64,000 nucleotides of DNA from Flavobacterium sp. HJJ (GCF_015351475.1 NZ_JADKPR010000006.1:1-64000), one strand, 5' to 3'; numbered from the stretch's first letter, positions 50,671-59,953 are shown. The notes: generated by a model from the letters alone, not told the origin. Program-made: numbers and translations.

Positions 50671-52149
50671 TTATATTTCTGGATTGTTCAATTTACTGTT
50701 TTTCTTACCATAAGAAAAATAGAAAATGACGCCTATAGCCATCCATGCAAAAAGTCTCAGCCAATTTGTCCAGCCTAGACCGTACATCATAGCACAGCAT
50801 ACGAATACTCCCAAAAGGGGTACGAAAGGTACTAGCGGAGTTTTAAACTCTCTGATCATGTTTGGTTCTTTTTTTCTTAAAATAATAACAGAAATACATA
50901 CAAGAACAAAAGCAAATAAAGTCCCAATACTTGTCATGTCTCCAACAATATCTCCTGGAACAAATGCTGCAAACGCTCCAACAATTAATAGAATTACTAG
51001 ATTCGCTTTATAAGGAGTTTTGTATTTTGAATGCAGATCACTAAAAGCTTTTGGTAATAATCCATCTTTACCCATAGAGTAAAAAACTCTTGACTGTCCT
51101 AATAACATTACTAAAATAACGGATGAAAAACCTGCTAATATGGCAATAGTTACAAATTGTGCAAGCCAGTTATAACTTTCTCCCATAGCATGAATAATCG
51201 CATTGGCTACTGAAGCTTCTTTACCGCTGGTTCTAAAAAACTCAACTGGTTCAAGCCCTGTTAATACATGACCAAAAAGAATATATAAAATGGTACACAC
51301 TGCTAAAGATCCTAAAATACCAATTGGCATATTTTTTTTAGGGTTAATCGTTTCTTGTGCAGCAGTACTCACAGCATCAAATCCTATGAAGGCAAAGAAA
51401 ACCGTACCAGCTGCTCCTAATATTCCCATTATGCCTCCATAGGCGTGTCCTACACCGTGTTCATCAGTGAAAACATCTGTAGGAGGGATATAAGGTGTGT
51501 GGTTCGCTGGATTTATGAAATGCCATCCTACAACTATAATTAATATAACAATTAAAACCTTTACAACAACAATGATAGCATTTACAACTGCTGATTCATG
51601 TATTCCTTTTATCAATAGTAAGCTGATTACGGCAACTATAAAAAGAGCAGGTAAATTTACTAAACCATGTTCTCCTGTTACTGATGTTTGGAATGGCGAA
51701 TGAGAATAGGCGTAAGGTATTGGATCCATATGCAGTACGTTTGTGAGTAAATTGTTTAAATATTCACTCCAGGCGATTCCTACGGTTGCAGCTCCCACTG
51801 CATATTCAAGAATTAAATCCCAGCCGATAATCCAAGCTAAAAATTCCCCCATAGTTGCGTATGTGTATGTATAAGCACTTCCGGAAATGGGGATAGAAGA
51901 AGAAAGTTCTGCGTAACACAATCCTGCTAATGCACAGCCTATAGCGGCAACAACAAAGGCAATTGTTACAGATGGGCCAGCACTTTGTGCCGCTGCGGTA
52001 GCTGTTCTTACAAACAATCCAGCTCCAATTATAGCACCTATACCTAATGCAATTAAAGACCAAGCGGTTAGTGTTCTTTTTAATCCTTTTTCAGAATCAG
52101 CTGCTTCTGCTAATAGTTGAGCTAATGGTTTTCTTTTCCAAATAGACAT
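50671..52149 (-). CDS. Amino acid permease, APC superfamily (cationic amino acid transporter-like)
   Basis: A 492-residue transporter with about 12-13 membrane segments. Signatures: TAWSLIALGIGAIIGAGLFVRT at helix 1, CYAELSSSIPISGSAYTYTYATMGE, FFAFIGFDAVSTAAQETINPKKNMPIGI and SRVFYSMGKDGLLP. These fit the CAT/YfnA-type subgroup. The substrate (basic or neutral amino acids) cannot be fixed. Single gene with its own promoter in the AT-rich 52150-52418 gap. Confidence 0.88.
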   Translation of the reverse strand: MSIWKRKPLAQLLAEAADSEKGLKRTLTAWSLIALGIGAIIGAGLFVRTATAAAQSAGPSVTIAFVVAAIGCALAGLCYAELSSSIPISGSAYTYTYATMGEFLAWIIGWDLILEYAVGAATVGIAWSEYLNNLLTNVLHMDPIPYAYSHSPFQTSVTGEHGLVNLPALFIVAVISLLLIKGIHESAVVNAIIVVVKVLIVILIIVVGWHFINPANHTPYIPPTDVFTDEHGVGHAYGGIMGILGAAGTVFFAFIGFDAVSTAAQETINPKKNMPIGILGSLAVCTILYILFGHVLTGLEPVEFFRTSGKEASVANAIIHAMGESYNWLAQFVTIAILAGFSSVILVMLLGQSRVFYSMGKDGLLPKAFSDLHSKYKTPYKANLVILLIVGAFAAFVPGDIVGDMTSIGTLFAFVLVCISVIILRKKEPNMIREFKTPLVPFVPLLGVFVCCAMMYGLGWTNWLRLFAWMAIGVIFYFSYGKKNSKLNNPEI

Positions 52150-52418
52150 GGTTTATGGTTTAAATGTTATTAAGTTCCAAATGTATCGTTTTTTGTAAAA
52201 AATAAAAACAATTATCGTCTTTTAAGTTATAAAAACTTTAAGATTTGAAAAATAAGAGGTTTGGTTTTTGTTTATGTATTGATATTTAGTGTGTTGTCAA
52301 TTAATTAAAGATGTAATAAATTGATATTATGAAATGTGTGAATTTGATGTTTTTCTTAATAAAATGATTTTTTTTATTTTAATTTAGATTTTAATAAAGA
52401 CAAGAACATTATTCTGAA

Positions 52419-53303
52419 ATGAATTCTAAACAACAAATGCAATATTTTAAGTTTACTAAGCAACAGCAAAAAGGGATTTATTTGCTTTTTGGAATTATTA
52501 TTGTTTTGCAATTGGTTTATTATTTTGTGGATTTCAGTCCTATTCAAGAAAAGAATTCAGGTAAACAGCAATGGCTTTCTTTGCAGCCTGTTGTAGATTC
52601 TTTAAAATTGCATAAATCTAATGATAAGCCTGCTGTTTATCCTTTTAATCCAAACTTTATTTCTGATTATAAAGGTTACAAATTAGGTATGTCTGTAGCA
52701 GAAATTGATAGGCTTTTAGCTTTTAGAAAACAAAATAAGTTTGTTAATTCTGCCAAAGAATTTCAAGACGTAACAAAAGTTTCAGATTCATTATTAAATA
52801 CAATAGCACCGTTTTTTAAATTCCCGGATTGGGTAAATAATAAAAAGAATAAAGCTGATTTTAAGAAATATCCAAATTCAGCTTTCGCCCAGAAAGAGAA
52901 AATAGTTCCTATCGATATAAATACCGCCACTCAGGATGATTTAATTAAGATTAATGGTATTGGCGAAGCAATATCACTAAGAATTTTGACTCAGAAAGAA
53001 AAGTTAGGGGCATTTGTATCAATGGAGCAGATGAAAGAAGTTTGGGGTTTGTCTCCAGAGGTGATTCTCAATTTAAACAAGTATTTTGCCATTACAAAAC
53101 TCCCTGATTTAAATAAAGTAGATATTAATAATGCTTCGTTAAAAGAATTGTCTGCGTTTTTTTATTTTAAAAATGATCTCGCAAGACAGATTGTAAAATA
53201 CAGGAGTATGAATGGTGATTTTAGGACTATTGAGGATTTGATAAAGATTAACAATTTTCCTGTTGATAAGGCAAAATATATTGCCTTATATTTGAACTTT
53301 TAA
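52419..53303 (+). CDS. ComEA-like helix-hairpin-helix protein
   Basis: A 294-residue protein with one N-terminal membrane segment (about 19-38, GIYLLFGIIIVLQLVYYFV), a linker, and two HhH regions: VPIDINTATQDDLIKINGIGEAISLRIL-type text near residue 170 and KVDINNASLKELSAFFYFKNDLARQIV near 240. The repeats resemble ComEA DNA-binding modules used in uptake of DNA, but many Bacteroidetes proteins of this shape are uncharacterised. It is 17 bp upstream of an acyl-CoA dehydrogenase gene. Confidence 0.8.
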   Translation: MNSKQQMQYFKFTKQQQKGIYLLFGIIIVLQLVYYFVDFSPIQEKNSGKQQWLSLQPVVDSLKLHKSNDKPAVYPFNPNFISDYKGYKLGMSVAEIDRLLAFRKQNKFVNSAKEFQDVTKVSDSLLNTIAPFFKFPDWVNNKKNKADFKKYPNSAFAQKEKIVPIDINTATQDDLIKINGIGEAISLRILTQKEKLGAFVSMEQMKEVWGLSPEVILNLNKYFAITKLPDLNKVDINNASLKELSAFFYFKNDLARQIVKYRSMNGDFRTIEDLIKINNFPVDKAKYIALYLNF

Positions 53304-53320
53304 TATAAATGATATTTATT

Positions 53321-54460
53321 ATGAATTTTGATTATAACGAAACTCAATCTTTGATAGCGCAATCTATAAAAGATTTTGCCGAAAAAAATATAAGGCCTTA
53401 TATAATGGAATGGGATGAGGCTCAGATTTTTCCAGCGCATCTTTTTAAAAAATTGGGCGAAATGGGTTTTATGGGGGTGTTGGTTCCTGTAGAATTAGGA
53501 GGCTCAGGATTGGGGTATCATGAATATATTACAATTGTAGAGGAGATTTCCAAAGTCGATCCGTCTATTGGTTTGTCAGTAGCTGCTCATAATTCATTAT
53601 GTACTAATCATATTTTAACTTTTGGGAATGAAGAGCAGAAGAAAAAATGGATTCCAAAATTAGCATCAGGGGAGCATATAGGAGCATGGGGACTGACAGA
53701 GCATAATACAGGATCCGATGCCGGCGGAATGAATACTACAGCAGTTCGCGATGGTGATTTTTGGGTGGTAAACGGAGCAAAAAACTTTATTACTCATGCT
53801 ATTTCAGGAGATATTGCAGTTGTGGTTGTGCGTACTGGGGAAAAAGGGGACTCAAAAGGAATGACAGCATTTGTTTTTGAAAAAGGAATGAAGGGTTTTG
53901 CATCAGGAAAAAAAGAGAATAAATTAGGCATGCGCGCCAGTGAAACTGCTGAATTGATTTTTGACAATTGCCGTATTCCGGATGCGAACAGATTGGGTGA
54001 AGTTGGGGGAGGATTTGTACAGGCAATGAAGGTTTTAGATGGAGGCCGTATCTCGATCGGTGCTTTGTCGCTAGGTATTGCTAAAGGCGCTTATCAAGCT
54101 GCTTTAAAATATTCTAAGGAAAGACATCAGTTTGGTCAGCCAATTTCTGACTTTCAGGCAATTTCATTCAAATTGGCTGATATGGCTACTGAAATTGAAG
54201 CTTCGGAATTGTTACTGCATAAAGCGGCTTTTTTAAAAGAACAGCAAAGGCCGGTTACTACATCAGGAGCAATGGCAAAAATGTATTCGTCAGAGGTTTG
54301 TGTAAAAATTGCTAATGACGCTGTCCAGATACACGGTGGCTACGGTTATACTAAGGATTATCCGGTAGAAAAATTTTATAGAGATTCCAAGTTATGTACC
54401 ATTGGAGAAGGAACTACTGAGATTCAAAAATTGGTAATTTCTAGAAATTTATTGAAATAG
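53321..54460 (+). CDS. Acyl-CoA dehydrogenase
   Basis: A 379-residue flavoenzyme of the short/medium-chain acyl-CoA dehydrogenase family, which makes the alpha-beta double bond of acyl-CoA and passes electrons to ETF. Signatures: GAWGLTEHNTGSDAGGMNTTA (FAD/substrate), ERHQFGQPISDFQA, QIHGGYGYTKDYPVEKFYRD and IGEGTTEIQKLVISRNLL. ATG 53321 (MNFDYNET) is preferred over the in-frame ATG at 53309. The acyl specificity is not determined. Confidence 0.93.
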   Translation: MNFDYNETQSLIAQSIKDFAEKNIRPYIMEWDEAQIFPAHLFKKLGEMGFMGVLVPVELGGSGLGYHEYITIVEEISKVDPSIGLSVAAHNSLCTNHILTFGNEEQKKKWIPKLASGEHIGAWGLTEHNTGSDAGGMNTTAVRDGDFWVVNGAKNFITHAISGDIAVVVVRTGEKGDSKGMTAFVFEKGMKGFASGKKENKLGMRASETAELIFDNCRIPDANRLGEVGGGFVQAMKVLDGGRISIGALSLGIAKGAYQAALKYSKERHQFGQPISDFQAISFKLADMATEIEASELLLHKAAFLKEQQRPVTTSGAMAKMYSSEVCVKIANDAVQIHGGYGYTKDYPVEKFYRDSKLCTIGEGTTEIQKLVISRNLLK

Positions 54461-54590
54461 TTAATGAGTGTTTGGCTGTGTACTTCATAATTGTGTGTTG
54501 CTTTTATTTTTTGTGAATCTGGGTTTGTGATCAAATTTAAAATGAATTCAAAAAAAGTAAAATAAAATGCTTTAGTTCTAAAATAATGTT

Positions 54591-54621
54591 TAATTTTGCG
54601 CACTTAACGAAAGGGGGTGAT
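54591..54621 (+). promoter_or_regulatory. rpsU promoter and extended Shine-Dalgarno
   Basis: A -7 box TAATTTTG (54591-54598) is followed by GAAAGGGGGTGAT (54609-54621), which is complementary, with one G-U wobble, to 13 bases of the 16S rRNA 3' end. It sits 6 bp before the ATG. In Bacteroidetes the anti-SD is normally sequestered and SDs are rare; a long SD on rpsU is a known exception linked to control by S21. Confidence 0.88.
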
Positions 54622-54627
54622 AAAATT

Positions 54628-54825
54628 ATGTTAATTATACCAATTAAAGACGGAGAAAATATCGATAGAGCACTTAAGCGCTACAAAAGAAAATTCGATA
54701 AAACTGGAACTGTAAGACAATTAAGAGCACGTACTGCTTTCATTAAGCCGTCAGTTACAAATAGAATGAAATTCCAAAAAGCAGCTTATATTCAAGGATT
54801 AAGAGATAGTATTGAGAATATTTAA
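54628..54825 (+). CDS. rpsU: 30S ribosomal protein S21
   Basis: A 65-residue basic ribosomal protein (MLIIPIKDGENIDRALKRY). It starts at ATG 54628 after an extended Shine-Dalgarno. Tyr54 (KAAYIQG) is present; in the Flavobacterium ribosome this residue of bS21 is reported to help hide the anti-SD of 16S rRNA. The frame further upstream passes through the SD itself and is not coding. Confidence 0.95.
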   Translation: MLIIPIKDGENIDRALKRYKRKFDKTGTVRQLRARTAFIKPSVTNRMKFQKAAYIQGLRDSIENI

Positions 54826-54899
54826 TACTTAACTGCATTTTAAAATAAATTACCGTTAGTAATTAAAGTTTCTTAACTTTGATGCTAACGGTTTTTTTT

Positions 54900-55799
54900 A
54901 TGACTACAAATAATAAAGATGCATTTAGAGATTATCTGCAGCTGGAAAAAAAATACTCTCCGCATACGGTAAATGCTTACTTAAATGATCTCTCTTTTTT
55001 TGAGGTTTTTAATAGGGAGTGTTTCGGTCAGGATACTATTGATCAGGTGAATTATAACCAGATTAGAAGCTGGATTGTTTTGCTTGTTGATGATGGTGTT
55101 TCTAATGTTACTGTGAATAGAAAAATTGCCTCCCTTAAAGCGTTTTATAAATTTCTATTAAAAATTAAACAGATTCAGGTTAGTCCTTTCTTGAAGCATA
55201 AGGCTTTAAAAACAGAAAAAAAACTTCAGATTCCTTTTTCGGAAAAAGAATTGGTTGAGGCTTTGTCTTGTAATTCAGCTCCTGAAGGATTTCAGGAGGT
55301 GAGGGATAGGCTTATTGTAGAATTGTTTTATACTGCCGGAATCCGAAGGGCAGAGCTAATCCAATTAAAACTTTCGAATGTGAATTTCGCGGCCGGTACT
55401 ATAAAGGTGTTAGGGAAGAGGGATAAAGAGCGGATTCTGCCTGTTTTGGGTGTGGTTATGGAACAGTTAGTGTTGTATGTAAAGGAACGTTCTGTGTTGG
55501 AAAATATTGAGGATGAGGATTATCTTTTTCTAACAAAAAAAGGGTTAAAATTGAATGATTCTTTTGTGTATCGATTAATAAATTCATACTTTAGTAGTGT
55601 CTCCGAAAAGGTAAAAAAAAGTCCTCATATATTACGTCATACATTTGCGACTCATTTATTAAATAACGGAGCTGATTTGAATTCAGTAAAAGAATTATTG
55701 GGGCATTCCAGTTTGGCTTCTACACAGATTTATACTCATAGTAGTTTGAATGAACTTAAAAAGGTGTATAAAGAAGCGCATCCTAGGAATAGAAAATAA
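54900..55799 (+). CDS. Tyrosine recombinase, XerC/XerD-like
   Basis: A 299-residue site-specific recombinase. The N-terminal SAM-like domain (about 1-90) has FRDYLQLEKKYSPHTVNAYLND. The catalytic domain has R in YTAGIRRAELIQL, HILRHTFATHLL (H, R), GHSSLASTQIYTH (H, Tyr), the complete R-K-H-R-H-Y set. It could be the chromosome dimer-resolution Xer enzyme; the location in a housekeeping block and lack of phage neighbours support that. The start is ATG 54900. Confidence 0.9.
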   Translation: MTTNNKDAFRDYLQLEKKYSPHTVNAYLNDLSFFEVFNRECFGQDTIDQVNYNQIRSWIVLLVDDGVSNVTVNRKIASLKAFYKFLLKIKQIQVSPFLKHKALKTEKKLQIPFSEKELVEALSCNSAPEGFQEVRDRLIVELFYTAGIRRAELIQLKLSNVNFAAGTIKVLGKRDKERILPVLGVVMEQLVLYVKERSVLENIEDEDYLFLTKKGLKLNDSFVYRLINSYFSSVSEKVKKSPHILRHTFATHLLNNGADLNSVKELLGHSSLASTQIYTHSSLNELKKVYKEAHPRNRK

Positions 55800-55833
55800 T
55801 TCAAAAAGTGTTTAACTATTAAAAAGATAGATT

Positions 55834-56136
55834 ATGAAGGTAAATGTTCATGCGGTTAACTTTACTGTTGACAAAAAGCTGGTAGATTTCGTTCAGGAAA
55901 GAATGGATAAGTTGGAAAAATATTATGACAGAGTTGTTTCTTCTGATGTTTTTTTGAAAGTTGAAAAGACAAGTGAAAAGGAAAATAAAAATGTTGAGAT
56001 AAAGATTAATGTCCCCGGAGATGATTTTTTGGTTGAAAAACAATGTAAATCCTTTGAAGAAGCAGTCGAACAGGCAGCGGAATCTCTAGAGCGATTGCTT
56101 GTAAAACGTAAAGAAAAGTTAAGAACACATATTTAA
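55834..56136 (+). CDS. hpf: Ribosome hibernation promoting factor (short HPF/RaiA)
   Basis: A 100-residue HPF/YfiA family protein: MKVNVHAVNFTVDKKLVDFVQERMDKLE start, then FLKVEKTSEKENKNVEIKINVPG and EQAAESLERLLVKRKEKL. It binds the 30S decoding centre and promotes inactive ribosomes in slow growth. It lies 34 bp after the Xer gene and before the tRNA cluster. Confidence 0.93.
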   Translation: MKVNVHAVNFTVDKKLVDFVQERMDKLEKYYDRVVSSDVFLKVEKTSEKENKNVEIKINVPGDDFLVEKQCKSFEEAVEQAAESLERLLVKRKEKLRTHI

Positions 56137-56159
56137 TTTAATTTTTTTTAAAAAAATGT

Positions 56160-56189
56160 TTTGATTAAAGGATAAAATATCTACATTTG
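56160..56189 (+). promoter_or_regulatory. Promoter of tRNA-tuf cluster
   Basis: A full Bacteroidetes promoter: -33 TTTG (56160-56163), an 18-bp spacer, and -7 box TACATTTG (56182-56189). Transcription is expected to start near 56195. Confidence 0.8.
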
Positions 56190-56190
56190 C

Positions 56191-56218
56191 AGTCCGTTAG
56201 AAATAGCGGACTTTTTTT
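56191..56218. terminator. hpf terminator overlapping the tRNA transcription start
   Basis: AGTCCG (56191-56196) pairs with CGGACT (56207-56212), with a TA/TA step, GAAA loop and seven T. It ends readthrough from hpf. New transcripts starting near 56195 would lack most of the 5' arm and escape. Confidence 0.75.
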
Positions 56219-56227
56219 ATTGAAATC

Positions 56228-56301
56228 GCCAGCGTAGCTCAGCTGGCTAGAGCAGCTGATTTGTAATCAGCAGGTCGTGGGTTCGAGTCCCTCCGCCGGC
56301 T
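56228..56301 (+). tRNA. tRNA-Thr (TGT anticodon)
   Basis: A 74-base cloverleaf; the anticodon loop TTTGTAA gives TGT, with anticodon stem GCTGA/TCAGC. The acceptor stem GCCAGCG with CGCCGGC has an A-C mismatch at the fourth pair. The T-stem GTGGG/CCCTC has one U-U mismatch. CCA is not encoded. It is the first of four tRNAs around tuf. Confidence 0.92.
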
Positions 56302-56367
56302 CTTTTTTTGTTTCAAATGCGATTTGAAACGGGTTCTTTAAGGTATTGGAATTTTAATAAAAAAAAA

Positions 56368-56448
56368 GGGGAGATACTCAAGCGGCCAACGAGGGCAGAC
56401 TGTAAATCTGCTGTGTGAACTTCGCAGGTTCGAATCCTGCTCTCCCCA
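56368..56448 (+). tRNA. tRNA-Tyr (GTA anticodon)
   Basis: An 81-base class II tRNA: acceptor GGGGAGA/TCTCCCC, anticodon GTA in CTGTAAA, a long variable arm, T-stem GCAGG/CCTGC, discriminator A. CCA is not encoded. Confidence 0.95.
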
Positions 56449-56509
56449 CAAAATGATTTGAGATTTAGAATTCTGAATTGAAAATTGTAAAATCCTTAAC
56501 AGGGATTCT

Positions 56510-56581
56510 GCCGACTTAGCTCAGGGGTAGAGTGCTTCCTTGGTAAGGAAGAGGTCACGGGTTCAATTCCCGTAGTTGGCT
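56510..56581 (+). tRNA. tRNA-Thr (GGT anticodon)
   Basis: A 72-base cloverleaf: acceptor GCCGACT/AGTTGGC, anticodon loop TTGGTAA (GGT), stem CTTCC/GGAAG, T-stem ACGGG/CCCGT. CCA is not encoded. It lies just upstream of tuf. Confidence 0.95.
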
Positions 56582-56635
56582 CAAGTAAGTAGGAAATTGA
56601 AATAAATATATAAACTAGATTAAAAATTAAGTAAA

Positions 56636-57823
56636 ATGGCAAAAGAAACCTTTAACCGTTCGAAACCGCACTTAAATATTGGTACGATCGGACACGTAGA
56701 TCACGGTAAAACTACTTTAACAGCAGCAATCACAAAAGTGTTATCTGATGCTGGTTACTGTCAAGCAAAATCATTTGATCAAATTGATAATGCCCCTGAA
56801 GAAAAAGAAAGAGGTATTACTATTAATACATCACACGTTGAGTACGAAACTGCTAACCGTCACTACGCACACGTTGACTGTCCAGGTCACGCGGATTACG
56901 TAAAGAACATGGTTACTGGTGCTGCTCAAATGGATGGTGCTATTCTTGTTGTAGCTGCAACTGACGGACCAATGCCACAAACACGTGAGCACATCCTTTT
57001 AGGACGTCAGGTAGGTATTCCTAGAATTGTTGTTTTCATGAACAAAGTGGATATGGTTGATGATGCTGAGTTGTTAGAGCTTGTTGAAATGGAAATTAGA
57101 GATTTATTATCTTTCTATGAGTACGATGGAGACAACTGTCCAGTTATTCAAGGTTCTGCTTTAGGTGGTTTGAATAATGATGCTGCATGGGTTCCTAAAA
57201 TTATTGAATTAATGGAAGCTGTTGATGCTTGGATCGAAGAGCCAGTTCGTGACGTTGCTAAACCATTCTTGATGCCGGTTGAAGACGTATTTACAATTAC
57301 AGGTCGTGGAACTGTTGCTACAGGTCGTATCGAAACTGGAGTTGCTAATACTGGAGATCCAGTTGAAATCATTGGTATGGGAGCTGAGAAATTGACTTCT
57401 ACTATCACTGGAGTTGAGATGTTCCGTAAAATCCTTGACAGAGGTGAAGCTGGAGATAACGTAGGTTTATTGTTGAGAGGTATTGATAAAGAATCTATCA
57501 AAAGAGGAATGGTTATCATTAAGCCAGGATCTGTTAAGCCACACGCTACTTTCAAAGCTGAGGTGTATATCTTGAAAAAAGAAGAAGGTGGACGTCATAC
57601 TCCATTCCACAATAACTACCGTCCGCAATTCTATGTACGTACAACTGACGTAACAGGAATCATTACTTTACCAGAAGGTGTAGAGATGGTAATGCCAGGT
57701 GATAACTTAACTATCAATGTTACTTTATTAAGCCCAATCGCTATGAGCGTAGGTTTACGTTTCGCTATCCGTGAAGGTGGTAGAACAGTAGGTGCAGGTC
57801 AGGTAACTGAAATTGTAGCTTAA
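56636..57823 (+). CDS. tuf: Elongation factor Tu
   Basis: A 395-residue GTPase bringing aminoacyl-tRNA to the ribosome. G1 [11 protein letters not shown]2 [13 protein letters not shown]3 DCPGHADY and G4 NKVDMVD are intact. It sits in the usual tRNA-tuf-tRNA-Trp-secE order; a hairpin CCAGTG/CACTGG (57844-57867) follows the stop. Confidence 0.98.
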   Translation: MAKETFNRSKPHLNIGTIGHVDHGKTTLTAAITKVLSDAGYCQAKSFDQIDNAPEEKERGITINTSHVEYETANRHYAHVDCPGHADYVKNMVTGAAQMDGAILVVAATDGPMPQTREHILLGRQVGIPRIVVFMNKVDMVDDAELLELVEMEIRDLLSFYEYDGDNCPVIQGSALGGLNNDAAWVPKIIELMEAVDAWIEEPVRDVAKPFLMPVEDVFTITGRGTVATGRIETGVANTGDPVEIIGMGAEKLTSTITGVEMFRKILDRGEAGDNVGLLLRGIDKESIKRGMVIIKPGSVKPHATFKAEVYILKKEEGGRHTPFHNNYRPQFYVRTTDVTGIITLPEGVEMVMPGDNLTINVTLLSPIAMSVGLRFAIREGGRTVGAGQVTEIVA

Positions 57824-57843
57824 TACTATATAAATTTACCAAG

Positions 57844-57870
57844 CCAGTGTCGTTTAGACGGCACTGGTTT
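57844..57870. terminator. Hairpin after tuf
   Basis: CCAGTGTCG with CGGCACTGG around TTTAGA, then TTT. It may partly terminate or be an RNA-processing site before tRNA-Trp. Confidence 0.6.
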
Positions 57871-57876
57871 ATAACT

Positions 57877-57947
57877 ACGGGCGTAGTTCAAGGGTAGAAT
57901 AGCGGTCTCCAAAACCGTTGATGGGGGTTCGAATCCCTCCGCCCGTG
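57877..57947 (+). tRNA. tRNA-Trp (CCA anticodon)
   Basis: A 71-base tRNA: acceptor ACGGGCG/CGCCCGT, anticodon CCA in CTCCAAA, T-stem GGGGG/CCCTC, discriminator G. It lies 18 bp upstream of secE, so it is presumably processed from the tuf-secE transcript. Confidence 0.95.
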
Positions 57948-57965
57948 CAAAATAAACTAATCACT

Positions 57966-58163
57966 ATGACAAAAGTTGTTAATTACATATCGGAATCATT
58001 TGAGGAATTAAAATCAAATGTGACTTGGCCGGAATGGGCTGAGATACAGCGTCTTACTATTGTTGTAGCAGTGTTTTCCGTGGTATTTGCTTTGGCAACA
58101 TGGGGAACTGATGAAGTGTGTGCAAAAACATTGGCTGTATTTTTTAACTGGATTAAAGCGTAA
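57966..58163 (+). CDS. secE: Preprotein translocase subunit SecE
   Basis: A 65-residue single-membrane-span subunit of SecYEG: VNYISESFEELKSNVTWPEW before the helix VVAVFSVVFALATWG. The start is ATG 57966 after the tRNA; the open frame further up lies in tRNA-Trp. It precedes nusG by 9 bp. Confidence 0.95.
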   Translation: MTKVVNYISESFEELKSNVTWPEWAEIQRLTIVVAVFSVVFALATWGTDEVCAKTLAVFFNWIKA

Positions 58164-58172
58164 TTTTTTGTA

Positions 58173-58724
58173 ATGGCCGATAATAATATAAAAAAGTGGT
58201 ATGTCGTTCGTGCGGTTAGCGGGCAAGAAAATAAAGTGAAAGCTTATATCGAAACAGAAATAGCTCGTTTAGGAATGAGTGATTATGTCTCGCAGGTTCT
58301 TGTGCCTACTGAAAAAGTAGTTACTGTAAAAGAAGGTAAAAAATTATCAAAAGATAAAGTTTATTTTCCAGGTTATGTTATGTTGGAAGCCAATCTTGTT
58401 GGGGAAATTCCTCATATTATTAAGTCTATCACAAGTGTTATTGGCTTTTTGGGTGAAACCAAAGGCGGTGAGCCGGTTCCATTAAGAATGTCAGAAGTGA
58501 ATAGAATGTTAGGTAAAGTTGATGAGTTAGCTGTAAACACAGATACTCGTTCAATTCCTTTCAGCTTGGGTGAAACTATTAAAGTGATCGATGGTCCTTT
58601 TAATGGCTTTAATGGTACAGTTGAAAAAATAAATGAAGAAAAGCGTAAACTTGAAGTAATGGTGAAAATTTTCGGAAGAAAAACACCTTTGGAATTGAGT
58701 TTCATGCAGGTTGAAAAAGTATAA
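58173..58724 (+). CDS. nusG: Transcription termination/antitermination factor NusG
   Basis: A 183-residue NGN-KOW protein: KKWYVVRAVSGQENKVK start, FPGYVMLEANLVGE and the C-terminal KOW in IDGPFNGFNGTVEKINEEKRK. It binds RNA polymerase and couples it to Rho or ribosome. Confidence 0.96.
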   Translation: MADNNIKKWYVVRAVSGQENKVKAYIETEIARLGMSDYVSQVLVPTEKVVTVKEGKKLSKDKVYFPGYVMLEANLVGEIPHIIKSITSVIGFLGETKGGEPVPLRMSEVNRMLGKVDELAVNTDTRSIPFSLGETIKVIDGPFNGFNGTVEKINEEKRKLEVMVKIFGRKTPLELSFMQVEKV

Positions 58725-58744
58725 TTTTTGTTACATCTATAATA

Positions 58745-58784
58745 ACCACTGCAATCGCTTCCTATGATTGTGGTGTTAAATTTT
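58745..58784. other. Hairpin in rplK leader
   Basis: ACCA/TGGT and CAATC/GATTG stems (58745-58774) followed by an AT-rich tail ending at the rplK start. It could be an L1-responsive leader or an attenuator; there is no direct proof. Confidence 0.3.
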
Positions 58785-58790
58785 TTAAAA

Positions 58791-59228
58791 ATGGCTAAAG
58801 AAATTAGTAAGGTAGTTAAACTACAAGTTAAGGGAGGTGCTGCGAACCCGTCGCCACCGGTTGGACCTGCTTTAGGAGCTGCTGGGGTAAACATCATGGA
58901 GTTTTGTAAGCAGTTTAATGCTAGAACTCAGGATAAACCTGGCAAAATTTGTCCAGTGCAAATCACTGTGTACAAAGACAAATCATTTGATTTTGTTGTT
59001 AAGACTCCTCCAGCTGCAGTACAGTTAATGGAAGCAGCAAAGCTAAAGTCCGGATCAGGTGAACCAAATCGTAAAAAAGTAGCTAGCGTTACTTGGGATG
59101 TTATCAAGGCAATTGCTGAAGATAAAATGGTAGATTTAAATGCATTCACAATCGAATCTGCTATGAGCATGATTGCTGGAACAGCTAGATCTATGGGTAT
59201 AACTGTATCAGGAGATTCTCCTTTTTAA
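58791..59228 (+). CDS. rplK: 50S ribosomal protein L11
   Basis: A 145-residue protein: [25 protein letters not shown] and the C-terminal [10 protein letters not shown] are the L11 hallmarks. ATG 58791 (MAKEISKVV) is the start; nine extra codons upstream are unlikely to be translated. Confidence 0.97.
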   Translation: MAKEISKVVKLQVKGGAANPSPPVGPALGAAGVNIMEFCKQFNARTQDKPGKICPVQITVYKDKSFDFVVKTPPAAVQLMEAAKLKSGSGEPNRKKVASVTWDVIKAIAEDKMVDLNAFTIESAMSMIAGTARSMGITVSGDSPF

Positions 59229-59241
59229 TTAAGAGAAAGAC

Positions 59242-59931
59242 ATGGCAAAATTGACAAAAAAGCAAAAAGAGGCTGCTTCAAAAATTGAAAAGAACAAATT
59301 ATACTCTTTAAAAGATGCTGCTGCATTACTTAAAGTTGTTGCTTCTGCAAAATTTGATGAGTCTGTTGATATCGCAGTTCGTTTGGGTGTTGATCCAAGA
59401 AAAGCGAATCAAATGGTGAGAGGTGTAGTAACATTGCCTCACGGAACAGGTAAAGATGTAAAAGTATTGGCATTGGTTACTCCAGATAAAGAAGCGGAAG
59501 CTAAAGAAGCAGGAGCAGATCATGTTGGTCTTGATGATTACCTGCAAAAAATTAAAGACGGTTGGACAGATGTTGATGTAATTATCACTATGCCTGCTGT
59601 TATGGGTAAATTAGGTCCATTAGGCCGTATTTTAGGCCCTAGAGGTTTAATGCCAAACCCTAAAACAGGTACTGTAACTATGGATGTTGCAAAAGCTGTT
59701 GCAGAGGTAAAAGCTGGTAAAATTGACTTTAAAGTTGATAAAACTGGTATCGTTCATGCAGGAATTGGTAAAGTTTCTTTTGGAGCTGAGCAAATTGTTG
59801 ACAACGCACACGAAATTATTCAAACATTAATCAAACTTAAACCAACTGCTGCTAAAGGTACATACATTAAAGGTATTCACCTTACAAGCACAATGAGTCC
59901 TGCTATTGCATTGGATCCAAAAGCAGTATAA
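59242..59931 (+). CDS. rplA: 50S ribosomal protein L1
   Basis: A 229-residue protein with the signature [26 protein letters not shown]. It is the likely autoregulator of the rplKA unit by binding to a leader mimic. It lies 13 bp after rplK. Confidence 0.97.
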   Translation: MAKLTKKQKEAASKIEKNKLYSLKDAAALLKVVASAKFDESVDIAVRLGVDPRKANQMVRGVVTLPHGTGKDVKVLALVTPDKEAEAKEAGADHVGLDDYLQKIKDGWTDVDVIITMPAVMGKLGPLGRILGPRGLMPNPKTGTVTMDVAKAVAEVKAGKIDFKVDKTGIVHAGIGKVSFGAEQIVDNAHEIIQTLIKLKPTAAKGTYIKGIHLTSTMSPAIALDPKAV

Positions 59932-59953
59932 TTGGTAGTTAATAATTTTTAGT

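Noticed and set aside
54900..55799. Integrase of a prophage or integrated element.
   Set aside because: No phage or mobilisation genes are nearby, the neighbours are core ribosome genes, and the recombinase is of plain Xer type.
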